64,000 nucleotides of DNA from Rhizobium mongolense USDA 1844 (GTDB lineage: Bacteria; Pseudomonadota; Alphaproteobacteria; Rhizobiales; Rhizobiaceae). The stretch covers positions 186,001 to 250,000 of the forward strand of contig NZ_ATTQ01000003.1 of assembly GCF_000419765.1 (NCBI RefSeq). Direction: 5' to 3'. The notes below the pieces were generated by a model. The model was not told where the DNA came from. It did no database searches and saw nothing but the letters and a program-made list of their open reading frames with translations. Position 1 is the first letter of the stretch, and each line of letters starts with the position of its first letter. Below are positions 8,651 to 17,535 of the stretch, piece after piece. Made by a program: the position numbers and the translations under genes.

Positions 8651-9859
8651 GCGACACCCTGGAGACGGGTGCTGGCAGAAAACCCGTCGAGATATAACGT
8701 TACCGGCAAGATGTGGCCATGGGCAATGGCGACACCCGCGCGCTTATGCACCAACACCCAACGGCCGCACTGAGCCACCGCCTCAGTCGGAGTCGGAAGG
8801 CCGAGTGGGTGACTGCGTTCCTCGACTTCGGCCATGGTCCACTCACGGAAGAGGCTGTAGGCGACCGCCAGCAGCGTTGGCCCAAGAAATATTCCAATGA
8901 AGCCAAAGGCGATGACGCCGCCAAGGAGCCCGAAGAGGCCGAGCAACACGGGCAGGGTGTTGGTCTTGCCGAGGACGTAGGGTCTGATGAGATTGTCGAT
9001 GCTGCTGACGAGGAGCAAGCCCCACGCTGCGATGAAGATGCTCCACCAAACGGCTCCCTGAACAAGAAACCATAGCGCCACCGAGCCCCAGACGAGTGGG
9101 GGGCCTACCGGCACAAACGACAGGACGAACGTAAGGAAACCAAGTAGCAGCGCCTGAGGTACACCGGCGATCCAGAAACCAAGGCCGGCTAGGAGGGCCT
9201 GGGCAAGGGCTGTGGCGATCAAGCCGTAAATGACGCCCTTGACAGTCGCGCCCACGACCACAAGCAGCTCTCGGGCCCGAGGGCCGGCGAATCTTTCGCC
9301 AACTGCGCGCACGTGGGCCGCCATCCGCCGGCCGTGAAGGAAGAAGAAAAAAGCGACCGAGTTCCAAGAGCCCAGCGCCGAGCACCGCTCCGCTGGCTAC
9401 TGCCAAGTTTGTGGCGGGTCCGATCAGCTTCTTGAGTTCAATGGTGAACGCGGGCGCATTGTGGGCCAAGCTCTCCCAATAGGCAGCCAGCTTCTCGCCG
9501 ATTAACGGGAGTCCTGCGACCCAACGAGGCGGCGTCGGCGGGCCCTGCTCGAGAATCTGGTTCGTCGCCGCTAGCAGGTTGCCTACGCTGTCCGTCAATG
9601 TCGGCACCATGACGGCGAACGGTGCGACCAGAACCAGGGCGACCAGCAACGTCATCATGGCGGCGGCCACGCTTTTATTGCCACCGACTGCATGCTCGCA
9701 CCTCCTGTAGACCGGCCATGTCGAGAAACAGATGACCGCCGCCCACAGGATGGCTGACAGGAAGGGCTGAAGCACGAGAGCGCAACCGAACGCAAGCAGA
9801 AGAAGGGCGCCGACCCCCAGAATTTGTTCGATTGGCTTGCCGAGAGGTATCATGCCCAA
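8647..9859 (-). pseudogene. AI-2E family transporter (PerM/YdiK-like), single frameshift
   Basis: Two frames together make one protein of about 403 codons. The N-terminal part reads from the ATG at 9859 to about 9347 and has two spans and the family's long periplasmic segment. The C-terminal part covers the conserved spans through SSIDNLIRPYVLGKTNTLP and IGIFLGPTLLAVAYSLF. The frames join at a run of six A at 9347-9352 (six T on the coding strand); five would restore one frame. PerM-family proteins form membrane exporters or ion/proton channels of uncertain substrate. It is either a real one-base slip or a homopolymer sequencing error. Confidence 0.8.
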
Positions 9860-10095
9860 TCTTTCCCGTTGCTTCCGGCCAGATTATCAGCGAACGACGC
9901 GATGTGCAGCCAGGAGAAAGGTCGGCGTGTTGGGCCTCACTGGGACAGTCCGCGCGACAATTCTGGCGACAATCCGAGAAGCGCCAGCCCGATATGGCAT
10001 CTCGCCTGGCTTAGCCACGCGGCGACAATTGCCGAGGAGGGGTATACTATACGGGAAAGATCGAACCTTCATTGCGAACAGGTGATCCGCGGCCC

Positions 10096-10797
10096 ATGAT
10101 CGATTTTCAAAATATTGAAGACGCGCAGACCTTGGCGCAAGCAATTGTGAATACCATTCCAGAGCCCTTTATTGTCCTCGACGACCAGTTTCGTGTGCTG
10201 GCTGCCAGCCGTTCTTTTCATGAAACGTTCAAGTTCGATCCCGAATATACAAGAGGCCGCCTGCTTTACGCACTCGGTGACGGTCAATGGGACATTCCCG
10301 CCCTGCGCGTTGTTCTTGAGACGATCATTCCCGAACATGCCTCAATGGAGGGCTTTGAGGTTGCGCATGATTTTCCCCATCTCGGCCGCCGGATCATGCT
10401 GCTCAACGCCCGACAGGTCACCTACGGAGATAGCTCCCGCTCGACGATCCTGCTGGCATTCACCGACGTCACGGAGCGCCGCAAGATCGAGTGGGAAAAG
10501 GAAGAGCTCCTTAAGCAGACAGAAGAGCTGCTACATCAGAAGGAAATCCTGCTGCAGGAAATGCAGCACCGCGTTGCCAATAGTCTCCAGATCATCGCCA
10601 GCATATTGCTGTTGAAGGCGCGGGCGGTCACGTCTAGCGGGAAGCGACCGAGGGCGCGAAATCATCGGCACACGTCCGTTCGACGACCAACCCGACGAGC
10701 GCACTGTCATTCAATGCGTCAATCGCGGCAGTCTGACCCAAGCGAAGGCGGAGAAGGATATGGCCGCAGCGGTGAACGCGGTGAGCGGCAAACCTGA
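10096..10797 (+). pseudogene. PAS-domain sensor histidine kinase (HisKA_2 type), truncated after the dimerisation helix
   Basis: The ATG at 10096 opens a frame with a PAS domain (about residues 8-125), then a short coiled segment, then LLQEMQHRVANSLQIIASIL, the HisKA_2 phospho-acceptor box with its histidine. Normal members continue with the second helix and a HATPase_c domain. Here homology stops near base 10635 (after KARAVTS), and the remaining 50 or so codons are Arg-rich and read out of frame. No ATP-binding domain follows, so the protein cannot be a working kinase. The join looks like a deletion or recombination point. Confidence 0.7.
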
Positions 10798-10804
10798 CGC
10801 ATAA
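10640..10804 (+). pseudogene. 3' end of an unidentified gene joined to the truncated kinase
   Basis: In the frame one step from the kinase frame, bases 10640-10804 read as a well-behaved protein end: REIIGTRPFDDQPDERTVIQ, then QAKAEKDMAAAVNAVSGKPDA and TAA at 10802. The composition is far more protein-like than the Arg-rich kinase frame, so this is probably the tail of another gene brought next to the kinase fragment by a deletion. I do not recognise the family. Confidence 0.3.
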
Positions 10805-10831
10805 AGCTTAAGTTGGCGGAAAGTCCGAGGC

Positions 10832-11899
10832 TCAATCCGGCCGCAACGTCTTGCCCGATCCCGCATCGAATAGATGAAGCTTTCCGGTACGAGGGGCTAC
10901 CCTCACGACCTGCCCTGGCTCAAAATCGTGGCGTTCCGAAAATACCGCGACAAGCTCGCCCGGCCCGTAACGCAGGAACACCATCGTTTCATGGCCGGTG
11001 GGTTCGGTGACGTTGACAGTCGTCGTGAGGCTGCTTTCGGCCAGCGACAGATGTTCCGGCCGCACGCCCAGGAGCACAGGCTGCCCGTCGGACGCTTCCG
11101 GGGTGAAGCCGAGCGAGATCTCGTCTCCGTTCTCCGTGACGAAGATTGCACCATCGGCCTTGTACCGGCCTTTGAGGAGATTCATCGACGGCGAGCCGAT
11201 GAAGGTTGCCACGAACGTGTTGCTGGGACGGTCGTAAAGCTCCAGAGGCGTGCCGATCTGTTCGACCTTGCCGCTCTGCATCACCACGATCTTGTCGGCC
11301 ATGGTCATCGCTTCGACCTGGTCATGAGTAACATAGATAGTCGTGGTTTTCAGCCGCTGGTGCAGTTCCTTGATCTCCTTGCGCATCTGCACGCGCAGCT
11401 TGGCATCCAGGTTCGACAAAGGCTCGTCGAACAGGAATACTTGCGGCGACCTGACGATGGCTCGACCCATCGCCACACGCTGCCGCTGGCCGCCCGAAAG
11501 CTGGCGCGGATAACGGTCCAGATAGGGTACGAGATCGAGCGTTTCGGCCGCCGACTGCAGGCGCTGTTTGATGACGTCGGCCGGCTGCTTCTGCAGGCGC
11601 AGCGCAAAGACCATGTTTTCGGCAACGGTTTTGTGCGGATAAAGCGCATAGCTCTGGAAGACCATCGCAATATCGCGGTCCTTCGGCGGCAGATTGTTGA
11701 CGACCTTTCCGCCGATTGAGATGGTGCCGCCCGTGATGCTTTCGAGCCCCGCGACCATCCGCAACAGAGTCGATTTCCCGCAACCGGACGGGCCGACGAG
11801 CACGACAAACTCGCCGTCGCGAATTTCTATATCTACACCATGCAGGACATTTAAGGCGCCGTAGGCCTTCTGCGCCCCCGAAATATTGACCTCAGCCAT
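10832..11899 (-). CDS. Sugar ABC transporter ATP-binding protein (UgpC/MalK type)
   Basis: 355 residues from the ATG at 11899, with GGGAGG three bases upstream on the coding strand. Walker [10 protein letters not shown] (residues 37-45), Q-loop [13 protein letters not shown], signature [17 protein letters not shown], Walker [14 protein letters not shown] and the H-loop YVTHDQVEA are all intact, followed by a TOBE-type regulatory domain typical of CUT1 ATPases. It is divergent from the transporter operon at 12241-15983, which lacks its own ATPase, so it very likely powers that importer. The shared intergenic region carries two LacI operators. Confidence 0.92.
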   Translation of the reverse strand: MAEVNISGAQKAYGALNVLHGVDIEIRDGEFVVLVGPSGCGKSTLLRMVAGLESITGGTISIGGKVVNNLPPKDRDIAMVFQSYALYPHKTVAENMVFALRLQKQPADVIKQRLQSAAETLDLVPYLDRYPRQLSGGQRQRVAMGRAIVRSPQVFLFDEPLSNLDAKLRVQMRKEIKELHQRLKTTTIYVTHDQVEAMTMADKIVVMQSGKVEQIGTPLELYDRPSNTFVATFIGSPSMNLLKGRYKADGAIFVTENGDEISLGFTPEASDGQPVLLGVRPEHLSLAESSLTTTVNVTEPTGHETMVFLRYGPGELVAVFSERHDFEPGQVVRVAPRTGKLHLFDAGSGKTLRPD

Positions 11900-12032
11900 G
11901 TGCCTCCCACTCGCTTTCCGGCGACCCCGGGCAGCCCCAAGGGTATGCATTTCCTGACAGGTACTCCCAGGGCATCCGGGCGCACGAAACTGCCCTCTGC
12001 CCTACCACAAAAATACGCGCCAGACCTCCTTC

Positions 12033-12046
12033 ATGAAACGTTTCAT
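12033..12046. promoter_or_regulatory. LacI-family operator 1 (perfect palindrome)
   Basis: ATGAAACGTTTCAT is a perfect 14-bp palindrome with the central CG typical of LacI-family operators. It lies seven bases upstream of a TTGACT hexamer in the divergent region between the ATPase and binding-protein genes. The LacI gene at 16001 in the same operon is the obvious ligand. Confidence 0.8.
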
Positions 12047-12052
12047 TTTTCA

Positions 12053-12080
12053 TTGACTTTTTCCGCCTGCCGTCTAATGC
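12053..12080 (+). promoter_or_regulatory. Candidate sigma-70-type promoter for the binding-protein operon
   Basis: TTGACT at 12053-12058 and TAATGC at 12075-12080 are separated by 16 bases. The -35 box is good, the -10 box weak. The pair sits between the two identical operators, so repressor could block both polymerase entry and early elongation. Confidence 0.4.
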
Positions 12081-12119
12081 TCGTTGGCGAGACCCGGGAG
12101 GAGCGGTTTCAAGCAAGAT

Positions 12120-12133
12120 ATGAAACGTTTCAT
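12120..12133. promoter_or_regulatory. LacI-family operator 2 (identical palindrome)
   Basis: A second exact copy of ATGAAACGTTTCAT, its centre 87 bases from the first and 107 bases before the start codon of the binding-protein gene. Two exact copies in one short intergenic region allow cooperative binding or a small DNA loop. That use is inferred; the sequence identity is seen directly. Confidence 0.8.
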
Positions 12134-12240
12134 TTCTTGTTTACCAGATAGTTCTGCACGAGGCCAGTCTTAAAATGGGACTGGAGCCAGCTTGGCAACA
12201 GCGGTTGGCGGCAGCACAACGAAACGTGGAGGAGGAAGAC

Positions 12241-13881
12241 ATGAAAGTCGAAATATACGATGCGTTGATGCGCCGTCAGGCAAGTCGCCGCGACGTTTTG
12301 CGCGGAACGGCAAGTGCCGCGGCTCTGCTCGGCCTGTCGGGCGCGATGGGCGGGATTGCCGGCACCGCATTTGCCGCGGATGATTTGCGCGCCCAAATCC
12401 TGCAAATTCCAGGTGTCGGCAAGGGCTCGCCAACGGACGCGGACTGGCAGAAGGTGGGCGAGCTCTGCCTCGGTCCGACCAAGGCGAATGTCAAGCAGGG
12501 CGAGTTCGCCGGTGTCGAGCTGACCTTCATGGGGCTCAACAACCAGAATCTCCACAACTTCCTGTTTCGCGGTTTCCTGAAGCCGTGGGAAGCCTATACT
12601 GGAGCCAAAATCAACTGGATCGACCTTGCCCAGGCCGACTACAACGCCCGCCTTCAACAGTCGATCGCAACCGGCACGGTTGATTTCGACATCCTTGAAA
12701 TGGGCGCACCCTTCGAAGGCGACACCGCCGGGCGCGGGCTTCTAGACGAGATGCCCGACTGGGTTGGAAAGCAGATCGAGGCCGACGACCTGGTGAGCTA
12801 CCTGAAGCCGCCGGTCGGCACCTGGGACGGCAAGACCTATCGCGTGACGATTGACGGCGACTGCCACACCTTCGCCTATCGCAAGGATTACTTCGGCGAA
12901 GGATCGATCAGCGGCATGGCCGAGCCGCCGAAGACCTGGCAGGAAGTTAACGAAGCTTCCAAGGCGCTGATCGGCAAGACCGATCCGCTGACCGGCCAGC
13001 CAGCCTACGGTTATCTCGACCCGCTCAAGGGCTGGGGCGGTTTCGGCTTCTATTTCATCGAGAACCGCGCGACGGCCTATGCCAAATATCCGGGCGACCC
13101 GGCTTGGCTGTTCGATCCTGAAAACATGAAGCCGCTGGTCAATAACCCCGCGTGGGTTCAGGCGATCCAGGACGTCCTGGATCTGATCGCGGCTAAGGCC
13201 TATCCGGCCGACCAGATCAATGCTGATCCTGGCACCACAGCCTTCTCGCAGTTCCTGGCAGGCACCGGCGCAATGCTGATGTGGTGGGGCGATGTCGGCT
13301 CCGGCGCGCGCACCTCGGACACCTCAGTTGTAGGCGACGTGGTCGGCTTCGGCATCAACCGCGGCTCCAACCGCGTCTTCAACCGCAAGACCGGGCAATG
13401 GGAAGACAAGTATAACGAAGCGCCGAACATGGCCTATCTCGGCTGGGGCATCTACGTTACCAAACAAGTCTCCAGCGACGAGAAGAAGCGCAAGGCGGCT
13501 TGGTCTGCTGCTGCCCATCTCGGCGGCAAGGATCTCTCCCTGTGGACGTCGGCCTATCCCTCCGGTTTCCAGCCCTACCGTCAGTCCAACTTCAACTATG
13601 ACGAATGGGAAAAGGCAGGTTACGACCGCGCCTATATCGAGGACTATCTGGGTTCGAACGTCGACAGCTACAACCACCCGAACGCGGCCATCGAACCGCG
13701 CATCCCCGGCATCTTCCAATATTACTCTGTCGCCGAGGACGAACTGGCGAAGGGCTTTGCCGGACAGTACAAGTCGGCACAGGAAACCGCGGATGCGATT
13801 GCAGGCGCCTGGGAGAAGATCACCGACCAGATCGGCCGCGATAGCCAGCTGAAACTCTATCGGACGAGCCTCGGGCTCTGA
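12241..13881 (+). CDS. Sugar ABC transporter substrate-binding protein with Tat-type leader
   Basis: 546 residues from the ATG at 12241, which follows GGAGGAGGAAG. The N-terminus has SRRDVLRG followed by a hydrophobic segment ending in TAFAAD, so export by the Tat route is likely. The length and the Trp/Tyr-rich body fit the large family 1 (CUT1) binding proteins. It is the first gene of the LacI-flanked operon and is followed by two permeases, a regulator, a FucU-like mutarotase and a ribokinase. The ligand is therefore probably a neutral sugar, but it cannot be named. Confidence 0.85.
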   Translation: MKVEIYDALMRRQASRRDVLRGTASAAALLGLSGAMGGIAGTAFAADDLRAQILQIPGVGKGSPTDADWQKVGELCLGPTKANVKQGEFAGVELTFMGLNNQNLHNFLFRGFLKPWEAYTGAKINWIDLAQADYNARLQQSIATGTVDFDILEMGAPFEGDTAGRGLLDEMPDWVGKQIEADDLVSYLKPPVGTWDGKTYRVTIDGDCHTFAYRKDYFGEGSISGMAEPPKTWQEVNEASKALIGKTDPLTGQPAYGYLDPLKGWGGFGFYFIENRATAYAKYPGDPAWLFDPENMKPLVNNPAWVQAIQDVLDLIAAKAYPADQINADPGTTAFSQFLAGTGAMLMWWGDVGSGARTSDTSVVGDVVGFGINRGSNRVFNRKTGQWEDKYNEAPNMAYLGWGIYVTKQVSSDEKKRKAAWSAAAHLGGKDLSLWTSAYPSGFQPYRQSNFNYDEWEKAGYDRAYIEDYLGSNVDSYNHPNAAIEPRIPGIFQYYSVAEDELAKGFAGQYKSAQETADAIAGAWEKITDQIGRDSQLKLYRTSLGL

Positions 13882-13895
13882 CCGGTTGACTAAAC

Positions 13896-13928
13896 GCGCT
13901 GGCGCATCAAAAGCGATTTCGCCAGCGC
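13896..13928 (+). terminator. Intergenic hairpin between binding protein and permease genes
   Basis: GCGCTGGCG at 13896-13904 pairs perfectly with CGCCAGCGC at 13920-13928 around a 15-base loop. There is no T tract. Hairpins here commonly protect the upstream message, raising binding protein over permease, or act as weak attenuators. Confidence 0.6.
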
Positions 13929-13953
13929 CCATTCTGTCCGGGTGAGGAATATC

Positions 13954-15072
13954 ATGTCGACAGTCGAAGGCGACCTGCTCCACACGGTCGAAGCCGGCTC
14001 CATTTCCGCGAGCCGTCGTTTCTGGGGCCGCACGGTTCTGTGGCTGAGCGCTATATTATTCGTAGCATCGTTTGTATTACAGAGCGCCCATGAGCTGGGC
14101 TGGACCGATTGGGGATTCGCGAACTGGCGCCCGGTTCTCTACGCCTATTTTCTCTGGGCCGCCGTTCTCTGCGTCACTCGCGTCGTCATTTACGGCGAGG
14201 CAGGCAAGAAGGCGCTTTTTGTTCTGCCGGCAGCGCTTTTCGTTGTGTCGATGGTGGTATTCCCGCTGATCTTTGCGCTCTGGATCGGCTTTTCTGATTG
14301 GAACCTCGCCTCTTCAACCGGGCGCCGCTTCAACGGGCTCGACAATGTGCGCCGGATGATCGCGGATCCGTTCTATACTAACGCCTTGCTCAATATGATC
14401 CTTTATTGCCTGGCGATTGCGGTCGAATATGCAATCGCGTTCGGTCTGGCCTTGCTCCTCAACCAGGAAATCATCGCACGCAAGTTCTGGCGTGTAACCT
14501 TCTTGGTGCCCTTGATGCTGTCGCCGGTCGCGGTGAGTTGGATGGTCGGCAAGTCGATGCTGGAGACCCGTTTCGGCCCGGTCGCGCGGTTTGTCCGCTG
14601 GCTCGGCTGGGAAAATCCATCCTTCTTCGGCGACCCGCTGATAGCACGGCTTTCGATCATGATCATGGACGCCTGGACATTCATTCCCTTCATGATGATC
14701 ATGCTGCTCGCCGGATTGCAGGCCTTGTCGCGGGAGGTGCTGGAGGCGGCCGAAGTCGATGGCGCCACCAAGTGGCAACGCTTTTGGAAGGTCATTTTCC
14801 CGCTCATGCTGCCGGCTTCGGTAACGGCGGTGATGATCCGCATCATCTTCAAGCTCAAGCTCGCCGACATCATCATCACGGTGACATCAGGAGGTCCCGG
14901 CGGGGCGACCGATTCCGTCACCAGTTTCATTTATCGCGAATACCGCGACCGTTCGAATGTCGGATACGGTACCCTTCTCGCACTCGTCTATCTGGTGATC
15001 ATCGTCTTCGGTATGACGGTGCTGATGAAGTTTTCCGACCGCATTGTGAAGCGTATGACAGGAAGGCTCTGA
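13954..15072 (+). CDS. Sugar ABC transporter permease (MalF-like)
   Basis: 372 residues; the ATG at 13954 is preferred over a GTG at 13942 because GAGGA lies just before it. An unusually long N-terminal part has extra membrane spans before the usual six. The EAA loop EAAEVDGATKWQRFWKVIFP, near residue 265, contacts the ATPase. TCDB CUT1 permeases with this loop import oligo- or monosaccharides. The stop overlaps the next start by one base (TGATG), so the two permeases are probably translationally coupled. Confidence 0.88.
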   Translation: MSTVEGDLLHTVEAGSISASRRFWGRTVLWLSAILFVASFVLQSAHELGWTDWGFANWRPVLYAYFLWAAVLCVTRVVIYGEAGKKALFVLPAALFVVSMVVFPLIFALWIGFSDWNLASSTGRRFNGLDNVRRMIADPFYTNALLNMILYCLAIAVEYAIAFGLALLLNQEIIARKFWRVTFLVPLMLSPVAVSWMVGKSMLETRFGPVARFVRWLGWENPSFFGDPLIARLSIMIMDAWTFIPFMMIMLLAGLQALSREVLEAAEVDGATKWQRFWKVIFPLMLPASVTAVMIRIIFKLKLADIIITVTSGGPGGATDSVTSFIYREYRDRSNVGYGTLLALVYLVIIVFGMTVLMKFSDRIVKRMTGRL

Positions 15073-15983
15073 TGGTTCGGATCGATTTCGAAAAATACGC
15101 GCGCGGCCAGCGCATTCGCTGGTGGGCCATGCGTTTCGCCGTCTACGGCCTGCTCGTCATATGGGCATTTGTATGCGTCTTCCCGCTGTTCTGGACGGTC
15201 TCGACCTCGTTCAAGACTGCCGCCGATGTCATGCGGGGCAATCTGATCCCCTGGTTCAACTTTTCGCCCAATTGGCTTGGCTGGCGCTCGCTCGGGCTTT
15301 CCCCCGATACGATTTTCCAGATATCGACGGTGCGCGACGAGTTCATGCGTAGGCTCTGGAACAGCGTCATCATCTCGGTCACGGCGTCCGCCCTTGCGGT
15401 CGTGCTCGGATCGCTCGCGGCCTATGGCCTCAGCCGCTTTTCCTATAAGTTCGGTCATATGCGCAACTCCGACATTTCCTTCTTTTTCTTGTCGCAGCTC
15501 ATTATGCCGCCCGTCGTCCTCGCCCTGCCGTTCCTGGTTCTCTACAAGGAGTTGGCGCTGCTGGACACTTATGTGGGCATGATCGCCGTCTACACGCTGA
15601 TGGTCTTGCCGATCGTCGTCTGGATCATGCGCGACCAGTTCGCCACGGTGCCAGTAGAGCTCGAGGAGGCCGCGCTGGTCGATGGGCTGTCGATCTGGGG
15701 CGCGTTTGCCCGCATCATCGTGCCGCTCGTTCTGCCGGGCATGGTTGCCGCCTTCCTCCTGGCGTTGATCCTGTGCTGGAACGAGTATTTCTTCGCCGCA
15801 CTGCTGACCTCCACCAATACCAACACCCTGCCGGTAATGATTGCCAGCCAGACGGGCAGCCAGGGTATCAACTGGTGGTCGATGGCCGCCCTTTCCACCG
15901 CCGGTATCCTTCCGCTGGTCATCGTTGGCGTCGTGCTGGAAAAGCACATCATCGCCGGGATGACCGCAGGAGCAGTAAAGTAG
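15072..15983 (+). CDS. Sugar ABC transporter permease (MalG-like)
   Basis: 303 residues from the ATG at 15072, overlapping the previous stop. Six membrane spans are present, with the EAA loop EEAALVDGLSIWGAFARIIVP near residue 196 and the C-terminal hydrophobic span ending in a short AGAVK tail typical of MalG-type subunits. It forms the membrane heterodimer with the preceding permease. Just downstream, 17 bases separate it from the LacI regulator. Confidence 0.9.
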   Translation: MVRIDFEKYARGQRIRWWAMRFAVYGLLVIWAFVCVFPLFWTVSTSFKTAADVMRGNLIPWFNFSPNWLGWRSLGLSPDTIFQISTVRDEFMRRLWNSVIISVTASALAVVLGSLAAYGLSRFSYKFGHMRNSDISFFFLSQLIMPPVVLALPFLVLYKELALLDTYVGMIAVYTLMVLPIVVWIMRDQFATVPVELEEAALVDGLSIWGAFARIIVPLVLPGMVAAFLLALILCWNEYFFAALLTSTNTNTLPVMIASQTGSQGINWWSMAALSTAGILPLVIVGVVLEKHIIAGMTAGAVK

Positions 15984-16000
15984 CTGCGGGACGTTCGAAA

Positions 16001-17029
16001 ATGTCAAAAATGCCCACTGTCAAGGATGTAGCCGAACATGCGGGCGTATCCGTGGGCACCGTTTCGCGCGTGTTATCGGGCGAAGCCGCGGTCAAACCTA
16101 TGCTGCGCGAAAAGGTCAATGGCGCCATTTCTACGCTCGGTTATCGTCCGAACGTGACTGCGAGAGCGCTGCGCACCAGCAGAACCGATGTCATAGGCCT
16201 CGTCGTTCCCGACATCACCAATCCTTTCTTCGCGCAACTTGCCGCAAGCGTCGAGCGTGCGGCGCTCGAATGCGGGCATAGCCTCATGCTGGCGAGCTCG
16301 CATAACGATCGCGCGGCGGAGCAGAGCCACGTTTCTGCATTTCTTGACCGGTCGGTGCGCGGCATCATCGTGGTGGCTTCGAGCGACGGTTCGGGGCTCC
16401 ACCTCGAGGCAGCGGTTCCGATCATATCCCTGGACCGGCGCTTCGGCACCTTTCCCCTGGTGTCGACCAACCATGCGCAAGCGGCCGCGCTGATTGCGGA
16501 CCATCTCTATGGGCTGGGGCACCGCCACATCGCCTATATCGCCGGGCCGCTCGACACGGAGGCCGGGCGCATGCGCGAGGAGGGCTTCGTCAGCCAAATT
16601 GACCGGTTCGGCAAGACTGGCGAACCCGTTGAACTCGAAATTGCCTACGGCAGATTCGACTACGAGTCCGGTGAAAGAATTGCCCGCGACCTGCTTTCGC
16701 GTCCGCCGCAGGACCGGCCCACGGCGGTTGCAGCTGCCAGCGACCAGCAGGCCATCGGTGCGCTGCGTGCTGCCCGCGACCTCAAGATCGACGTGCCGCG
16801 CAAGCTGTCAGTGACGGGTTTCGACGACATTTCGCTCGCCAATCTCGTCGTGCCGCGGCTGACAACCATACGCCAGCCGGCCGACACGCTGGCACGGCGC
16901 GCGGTCGGCCTTCTCCTTGAGGAGCCATCGGGCAGGGGAGACGAGATGGTTGACGGGTCGCTGATCGTGCGTGGTTCGAGCGGCCCGCCCGCGCAACCTA
17001 AGGCGGATATCGCTGGGCATAAAAACTGA
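16001..17029 (+). CDS. LacI-family transcriptional regulator
   Basis: 342 residues. The N-terminal helix-turn-helix TVKDVAEHAGVSVGTVSRVL is the classic LacI head, with the hinge helix around ARALRTSRTD. The C-terminal part is a periplasmic-binding-protein-like sugar sensor (LVVPDITNPFFAQLAAS, then VTGFDDISLANLVVPRLTT). It lies inside the transporter operon. The two perfect ATGAAACGTTTCAT palindromes upstream of the first gene are its probable operators, so it should derepress the operon when the imported sugar or its phosphate binds. Confidence 0.93.
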   Translation: MSKMPTVKDVAEHAGVSVGTVSRVLSGEAAVKPMLREKVNGAISTLGYRPNVTARALRTSRTDVIGLVVPDITNPFFAQLAASVERAALECGHSLMLASSHNDRAAEQSHVSAFLDRSVRGIIVVASSDGSGLHLEAAVPIISLDRRFGTFPLVSTNHAQAAALIADHLYGLGHRHIAYIAGPLDTEAGRMREEGFVSQIDRFGKTGEPVELEIAYGRFDYESGERIARDLLSRPPQDRPTAVAAASDQQAIGALRAARDLKIDVPRKLSVTGFDDISLANLVVPRLTTIRQPADTLARRAVGLLLEEPSGRGDEMVDGSLIVRGSSGPPAQPKADIAGHKN

Positions 17030-17073
17030 AGCAAGGCCGGCACTGCGGTCATTAGGAAGGGATGGAAAGATCA

Positions 17074-17535
17074 ATGCTCAAGGGAATCAGGGCCGAACTC
17101 AACGGCGACATTCTTCAAGCACTTTGCAACATGGGACACGGCGACTATCTCGTCATTTCCGACATGAACTTTCCGTCGGATTCAATCGCCCGCCAGACGC
17201 GTCTGGGTAAGCTGCTGACTATGGAAAACATCCCCGCGCCGCAGGCGATAGACGCGGTCCTTTCCGTCTTCCCGCTGGACACACCGATCCAGCCTTCGGT
17301 GGGCCGCATGGAAGTGATCGGCAAGCCCGATGAAATTCCGGCGATTCAACAGGAAGTCCAGGCCATTGTCGACCGCGCCGAAGGCAAGCCATCGCCGATG
17401 TATCCCGTCGAACGGATGGCGTTCTATGACATCGCCAGCAAGGCCTATTGTGTGATCGCAACCGGGGAACTGCGGTTCTACGGATGTTTCCTTCTGACCA
17501 AGGGTGTCATTCCGGCGGCGGAGGCCGTCAGATGA
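17074..17535 (+). CDS. RbsD/FucU-family sugar mutarotase
   Basis: 153 residues. The ATG at 17074 is preferred; one at 17062 sits only one base from AGGAAGG. The family motif NMGHGDYLVISDMNFP near residue 20 carries the catalytic His and Asp. The C-terminal FYGCFLLTKGVIP is the second conserved block. Members interconvert anomers of ribose, fucose or related sugars. It is followed by a ribokinase-family gene with an ATGA overlap, so it likely supplies the correct anomer to that kinase in the cytoplasm. Confidence 0.9.
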   Translation: MLKGIRAELNGDILQALCNMGHGDYLVISDMNFPSDSIARQTRLGKLLTMENIPAPQAIDAVLSVFPLDTPIQPSVGRMEVIGKPDEIPAIQQEVQAIVDRAEGKPSPMYPVERMAFYDIASKAYCVIATGELRFYGCFLLTKGVIPAAEAVR

